Source: Microbacterium aurum (GTDB lineage: Bacteria; Actinomycetota; Actinomycetes; Actinomycetales; Microbacteriaceae). From it: a DNA stretch of 64,000 bases. The notes under the pieces were generated by a model. It was not told where the DNA came from. It made no database searches and saw only the letters and a program-made list of their open reading frames with translations. The position numbers were made by a program, and so were the translations under genes. The stretch covers positions 434,001 to 498,000 of the forward strand of contig NZ_JAFBCQ010000001.1 in the NCBI RefSeq assembly GCF_016907815.1, given 5' to 3'. Of the stretch, positions 60,130 through 64,000 are shown one piece after another. How positions within the stretch are numbered: position 1 is the first letter of the stretch; every line of letters starts with the position of its first letter.

Positions 60130-60561
60130 TCAGGTGCGGCTGATCGACAGCACGATCAGGGAGGGCCGCAGAAGAGGCGACCCGGACGTGAACGAGCTCG
60201 ACCTGCCGGGGAGGGATCGCAGCCACGCCAGCAGCGACATCCACCCGTCCCGGGCCGGGAGCACCAGGATGAGCAGGGTCAGCAACGCGAGCAGACACGT
60301 CACGGCAGCGAAAGCATGAGACGTCCCGCAGACCGTCTCATCGCACGAGGGCGTCACCACCCCGCTGACCAGGACATCAGCGGCGGCATCGGGGGCCGCA
60401 ACGACTGCGGAGGCGGACACGACAGTGCCCGCCTGGTCCTCTTCCAGACTCAGCGAATGCATCGCAAGCAGCCCCGCGATGATCGCGGTCACCGCGGCCA
60501 GGTAGAACCACAGGGCACGCCGGGACCCGAGTGCCCGCCGTCGCGCCACCACCTGGTTCAC
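60130..60561 (-). CDS. DUF6153 membrane protein (first copy)
   Basis: 143 residues from the GTG at 60561 (VNQVVARRRAL), chosen by analogy with its paralog, which also starts VN, and because AAGGGG precedes it. Two hydrophobic segments (about 17-34 and 83-102), with the small extracytoplasmic loop carrying TPSCDETVCG, and the C-terminal LIVLSISRT found also in the paralog. DUF6153 proteins occur in copper-related clusters; function unknown. It leads the minus-strand run DUF6153-M23-lgt-resB. Confidence 0.85.
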   Translation of the reverse strand: MNQVVARRRALGSRRALWFYLAAVTAIIAGLLAMHSLSLEEDQAGTVVSASAVVAAPDAAADVLVSGVVTPSCDETVCGTSHAFAAVTCLLALLTLLILVLPARDGWMSLLAWLRSLPGRSSSFTSGSPLLRPSLIVLSISRT

Positions 60562-60623
60562 CGTCGACGCCCCTTCCTCGATCACGCCCAGCATACCCCG
60601 GGCGGGTAGCCATCCCCGAAGCG

Positions 60624-60653
60624 ATACCCATCCTGGATACCCCGGATGGGTAT
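60624..60653. promoter_or_regulatory. CsoR-like palindrome between divergent DUF6153 genes
   Basis: ATACCCATCC-N10-GGATGGGTAT, a perfect 10-bp dyad, is followed by ATGCTGAGTGGTAGGG. The GGGTAT ends match the edges of known CsoR operators and of the palindrome at 51657. Together with the two divergent genes this is the likely shared, copper-responsive control point of the module. Inference from sequence. Confidence 0.65.
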
Positions 60654-60749
60654 ATGCTGAGTGGTAGGGGGCACCCGCTCCCGTGCGTGGTGTTCTGACC
60701 GTGTCGCGGAGGCAAGGCACCGCTACCCTGGACGGGAAGGAGGTCGGTC

Positions 60750-61220
60750 GTGAACGTGATTCGCTCGCACGCGCGTCTGACCCCCGGGGTGCGACGGCTC
60801 CTGCTGGCCGCTCCGATCGCCCTGGCGATCATCACCGGGCTGCTGTCCATGCACGTCCTGACCGGTTCCCACCAGCCCGCCCTGGCATCAGAGACCAGCG
60901 CGATGAGCACGCACAGCCAGGTCGGCTCCGCACCAGCCGCCGCCGACGATACGCCGATGACCGCAGCTGCGGCGGAGGGCGCTGGAGGGCATTGCCAGGA
61001 CGGGTGCGGCAGCCCTGCGGGGATGCCGGATCACTCGATGCTGATGATGGTGTGCGTGCTGGCGCTGCTGGCCGCGGTGATCGTCCTGCTCGCCCCGACG
61101 TCCCGTGCCCTTCTCACATACGCCGTAGCCCGCTCGCGCTCCCATACCCGGACTCTGCTGGTCGGATTGCCGCATCCCCGCCCGCCTTCACTGCTTGTCC
61201 TGTCCATCAGTCGCACCTGA
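60750..61220 (+). CDS. DUF6153 membrane protein (second copy)
   Basis: 156 residues from the GTG at 60750 with AAGGAGG six bases ahead. Two hydrophobic segments (about 18-38 and 94-112), a His/Cys-containing loop (GHCQDGCGSPAGMPDHSM) and the terminal LLVLSISRT shared with the first copy. Paralog encoded divergently; the Met, His and Cys residues suggest copper binding. It is followed by the DUF305 lipoprotein gene. Confidence 0.85.
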   Translation: MNVIRSHARLTPGVRRLLLAAPIALAIITGLLSMHVLTGSHQPALASETSAMSTHSQVGSAPAAADDTPMTAAAAEGAGGHCQDGCGSPAGMPDHSMLMMVCVLALLAAVIVLLAPTSRALLTYAVARSRSHTRTLLVGLPHPRPPSLLVLSISRT

Positions 61221-61320
61221 TTCCGCCTGAACCCCGGCGACCCTTGCCGGGGATGCTGCACCCTGCCCTCCCGGGCACTGAATCAGACCCTCACCGACTG
61301 AATAGACAAGGACACCCCTG

Positions 61321-61935
61321 ATGCGTTTTCGTACTCTCACGCTGACCGCCGGCGCCCTGGCCACCGTGCTCGTGCTCGCCGGCTGCGCCCCCACCGACGG
61401 CACCATGCCCGGCATGGACCACGGACCCGGGGGGATGACCAGCACCGCCCCCTCCCAGTCCGCCGCCGCGTTCAACGCCGCGGACGAGATGTTCGTGACC
61501 ATGATGATCCCGCACCACCAGCAGGCCATCGAGATGGCCGATCAGATCCTCGCGAAAGACGGCATCGACGAGCGAGTCGTCTCCCTCGCCGAGCAGATCA
61601 AGGCCGCACAGGACCCGGAGATCCAGACCATGAAGGGCTGGCTTCAGGAGTGGGGCGTCCCGTACGACGACTCCATGTCCGGGATGGACGGCATGGACAT
61701 GGGCGGCGGGATGATGTCGGAGGACGACATGGCCGCTCTGGATGCCGCGACCGGGGTCGAGGCGACCCGCCTGTTCCTGAACGGCATGATCGCTCACCAC
61801 CAGGGCGCCGTGACGATGGCGCAGTCGGTGCTCACCGACGGACAGAACCCGGACGTGGCCGCCCTCGCGCAGCAGATCATCGACGGGCAGACCGCCGAGA
61901 TCACCACGATGCAGGACATCCTCGCCAGCCTCTGA
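61321..61935 (+). CDS. DUF305 lipoprotein
   Basis: 204 residues. Signal peptide with lipobox LVLAGC, a Met/His-rich stretch (GTMPGMDHGPGGM), and two DUF305 repeats, MMIPHHQQAIEMA and MIAHHQGAVTMA, with the conserved His-His pairs. DUF305 proteins are linked to copper tolerance at the cell surface; the exact chemistry is not established. It should be lipidated by the Lgt encoded across the divergent promoter. Confidence 0.93.
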   Translation: MRFRTLTLTAGALATVLVLAGCAPTDGTMPGMDHGPGGMTSTAPSQSAAAFNAADEMFVTMMIPHHQQAIEMADQILAKDGIDERVVSLAEQIKAAQDPEIQTMKGWLQEWGVPYDDSMSGMDGMDMGGGMMSEDDMAALDAATGVEATRLFLNGMIAHHQGAVTMAQSVLTDGQNPDVAALAQQIIDGQTAEITTMQDILASL

Positions 61936-62052
61936 CCCGGTACCCCTCGGACGGGACCCGCGCTCCCGATGCCGGTCCCGTCCGAGGCCCCACCCTCGAC
62001 CCCTGTGCGGTCACCGGTATCCGGCGTACCCGCACGGAAAGGACCTCCGTTC

Positions 62053-62913
62053 ATGATCTCTCCCACCACCCGCAGACTGGCGATCACGGCCACCGTCACC
62101 GTCGCGCTGCTGCTCACGGGCTGCAGCACCACCCCTGCGGAGCCCGATGCCCCCGCGGGCACCGCGGCCGGGTTCGGGCATGTGCACGGCATCGTCGACG
62201 CCGGTGACAGCACCGTGCTGCTGGGCACCCACACCGGCCTGTACACGCTGGGCGAGGACGGCACCGTCACCGGCCCGGTCGGTGGCATCGACCTGGACGC
62301 GATGGGACTGACCGCTACCGGTGACACCCTCTACGCGTCCGGGCACCCCGGCCCGTCCACCCCGGCGGAGCTCGGCGCCCCCAACCTCGGCATCATCCGC
62401 AGCCTCGACGCCGGCGCCTCGTGGGAACCGGTCGCGTTCACCGGGGAAGAGGACTTCCACGTCCTCACCGTCACCGGCGACGGCACCCTGTACGGGATCG
62501 GATCCTCCCGGCTGCTGCTGCGCACCAGCAGCGACGGCGGGCAGAGTTGGGCGGACGGTGCCGAGCTGCCCGCCGTCGACCTGGCCGCCGCGACCGACGG
62601 CACCCTGTACGCCGCCACCCAGGACGGGCTGCAGCACAGCACCGACGGTGGCGCCACCTTCACCCCGGCGCCGGACGCGCCAGTGCTGTACCTGGTGGAG
62701 ACCGACCCAACCGGTGGGGTGGTCGGAGTGGACACCGACGGGACGTTGCGACGCCTAGTCGGCACCGGCTGGGAGAACGTCGGCACCACCACGGGAACCG
62801 TCCAAGCCCTCGGGGTCACCGGGGACGGTGCGATCGTCCTGGTCGATGACCGCGGCGTGGTCTGGATCCGCGACACCACCGCCACCGTTCTCATCCCGGC
62901 GGCAACACCATGA
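62053..62913 (+). CDS. F510_1955-family beta-propeller lipoprotein
   Basis: 286 residues from the ATG at 62053. Signal peptide with lipobox LLLTGC, then BNR/Asp-box-like repeats ([30 protein letters not shown]) forming a small propeller; the motif [11 protein letters not shown] is typical of the F510_1955 glycosylhydrolase-like family. Catalysis is not shown for these proteins. Frequent in actinobacterial metal islands beside DUF305, so a copper-linked role is inferred. Confidence 0.85.
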   Translation: MISPTTRRLAITATVTVALLLTGCSTTPAEPDAPAGTAAGFGHVHGIVDAGDSTVLLGTHTGLYTLGEDGTVTGPVGGIDLDAMGLTATGDTLYASGHPGPSTPAELGAPNLGIIRSLDAGASWEPVAFTGEEDFHVLTVTGDGTLYGIGSSRLLLRTSSDGGQSWADGAELPAVDLAAATDGTLYAATQDGLQHSTDGGATFTPAPDAPVLYLVETDPTGGVVGVDTDGTLRRLVGTGWENVGTTTGTVQALGVTGDGAIVLVDDRGVVWIRDTTATVLIPAATP

Positions 62914-62971
62914 CCACCGTCATTCGCACCTGGCGCGACCCGAGCGGTCGCGGATCGGAAGGAGACCGACC

Positions 62972-64000
62972 ATGACCCCCACACCGGCACCCCCCGCGTG
63001 GGCGCACCGCACCACTGATGCCACCGCCGAGCAGTTGGCGGCGGTGGATGCGTGGTGGCGGGCGGCGAACTATCTGAGCATCGGGCAGATCTACCTGCAG
63101 GGTAACCCGCTGCTGCGCCACCGCCTCAGCCGGGACGACATCAAGCCGCGGCTGCTGGGGCATTGGGGCACCACCCCGGGCCTGAACTTCCTCTACGCCC
63201 ACCTGAACCGCGCCATCCGCGACCGCGACCTGAACACCCTGTACGTGACCGGGCCCGGGCACGGCGGACCCGGCATGGTCGCCAACGCCTACCTCGACGG
63301 CACCTACACCGAACGCTACCCGGGCATCGACCGCACCGAAGAGGGGCTGCGGGCGCTGTTCCGGCAGTTCTCCTTCCCGGGCGGGATCCCCTCGCACGCG
63401 TCCCCGGAAACGCCCGGGTCGATCAACGAGGGCGGGGAGCTGGGCTACTCCCTCGTGCACGCCTACGGGGCCGCGTTCGACAACCCCGACCTGCTGGTCG
63501 CCTGCGTGATCGGTGACGGGGAGGCGGAGACCGGGCCGCTGGCGACCGCGTGGCACGGCAACAAGTTCCTCAACCCCGCCCATGACGGGGTGGTGCTGCC
63601 GATCCTGCATCTGAACGGGTACAAGATCGCCAACCCGACCGTGCTGTCCCGCATCCCCGAGGAAGAGCTGGTCGCGCTGCTGCGCGGCTACGGCCATCAC
63701 CCCCACGTCGTCACGGTCGGCTTCGATGGCGAGACCCCGCAGGAGTCCCACGCGACGTTCGCGGCGGTCCTGGATGCGGTGCTGGATGAGATCGCGGACA
63801 TCAAGGCCGCCGCGGCGGCCGGGACGCTGGAGGGGCGGCCGGCGTGGCCGGCGATCGTGCTGCGCAGCCCGAAGGGGTGGACCTGCCCGAAGATCATCGA
63901 CGGTCTGCCGGTGGAGGGCACCTGGCGGGCACACCAGGTGCCGCTCGCCGAGGTCCGCGACAATCCCGAGCACCTGCGGATCCTCGAGGACTGGCTGGCG
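62972..64000 (+). CDS. xfp: phosphoketolase, cut by window end
   Basis: 343 codons of a protein normally near 800. ATG at 62972 behind [72 protein letters not shown] and [10 protein letters not shown] (thiamine-diphosphate binding) are all typical. It splits xylulose- or fructose-phosphate into acetyl phosphate and a shorter sugar. It follows the lipoprotein genes directly, giving an unexpected metabolic gene in a metal island. Confidence 0.95.
   Translation, partial: MTPTPAPPAWAHRTTDATAEQLAAVDAWWRAANYLSIGQIYLQGNPLLRHRLSRDDIKPRLLGHWGTTPGLNFLYAHLNRAIRDRDLNTLYVTGPGHGGPGMVANAYLDGTYTERYPGIDRTEEGLRALFRQFSFPGGIPSHASPETPGSINEGGELGYSLVHAYGAAFDNPDLLVACVIGDGEAETGPLATAWHGNKFLNPAHDGVVLPILHLNGYKIANPTVLSRIPEEELVALLRGYGHHPHVVTVGFDGETPQESHATFAAVLDAVLDEIADIKAAAAAGTLEGRPAWPAIVLRSPKGWTCPKIIDGLPVEGTWRAHQVPLAEVRDNPEHLRILEDWLA

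Overview
This is a high-GC actinobacterial chromosome segment, most likely Microbacterium or a close Microbacteriaceae relative. Evidence: the canonical actinobacterial order around the origin (rpmH, rnpA, yidD, yidC, jag, rsmG, parAB on one side; dnaA, dnaN, recF, dciA, gyrB, gyrA, DUF3566, tRNA-Ile, tRNA-Ala on the other), synteny with the mycobacterial trxA-trxB-murJ-DUF6049-cca block, and a heavily over-used heptamer (GGATGCC/GGCATCC) in the core genes. No rRNA operon and no CRISPR array are present.

Layout. 1-10.9 kb (mostly minus strand): a partial NUDIX gene, a small conserved protein, two tRNAs, then gyrA/gyrB, dciA, recF, dnaN, oriC (9.03-9.47 kb, DnaA boxes) and dnaA. 11.1-17.7 kb (plus): rpmH, rnpA, yidD, yidC, jag, rsmG, a GIY-YIG gene, a four-fold tandem array of 107-bp units each carrying a parS site, parA and parB. 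17.7-26.2 kb: thioredoxin pair, murJ and DUF6049 (minus), a methyltransferase and the CCA-adding enzyme (plus). 26.3-39 kb: a GAF regulator, malQ, aldehyde dehydrogenase plus DUF779, and a peptide-type ABC importer whose binding protein has an in-frame amber codon, followed by a broken TMEM175-like remnant and a membrane protein. 39.1-43.3 kb: rpsF-ssb-rpsR-rplI, a sortase-anchored surface protein and dnaB preceded by a second cluster of DnaA-box-like sites.

43.3-64 kb is an accessory island inserted just after dnaB. It starts with short repeats and a truncated recombinase, then carries stacked metal-response modules: merR-merA; cmtR with a CtpG-type P-ATPase; csoR-copZ-copA; and a divergent envelope module (DUF6153, M23 peptidase, Lgt, truncated ResB on one side; DUF6153, DUF305 lipoprotein, F510_1955 lipoprotein, phosphoketolase on the other). 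Mixed in are an AarF/UbiB-like kinase, a NadR-like ATPase and half of an archaeal-type GAPDH. A 2.7-kb IS481-type transposon carrying an HxlR regulator and an alpha/beta hydrolase sits directly behind copA. The island is scarred: at least four truncated or frameshifted genes (GAPDH, AraC-like, resB, M23) and a recombinase fragment. The core heptamer is much rarer here, supporting separate ancestry.

How it works together: the left part replicates and segregates the origin (DnaA/DnaN/DnaB/DciA, ParAB with clustered parS) and builds the envelope (YidC/YidD, MurJ). The island couples cytosolic metal sensing (MerR, CmtR, CsoR) to detoxification and efflux (MerA, CtpG, CopA) and, by inference, to extracytoplasmic metal handling by lipoproteins matured by a dedicated Lgt. 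The most interesting candidates for something undescribed are the divergent DUF6153/Lgt/DUF305/F510_1955 module with a CsoR-like palindrome between its arms, the parS array riding on a repeat element, and the overrepresented heptamer.
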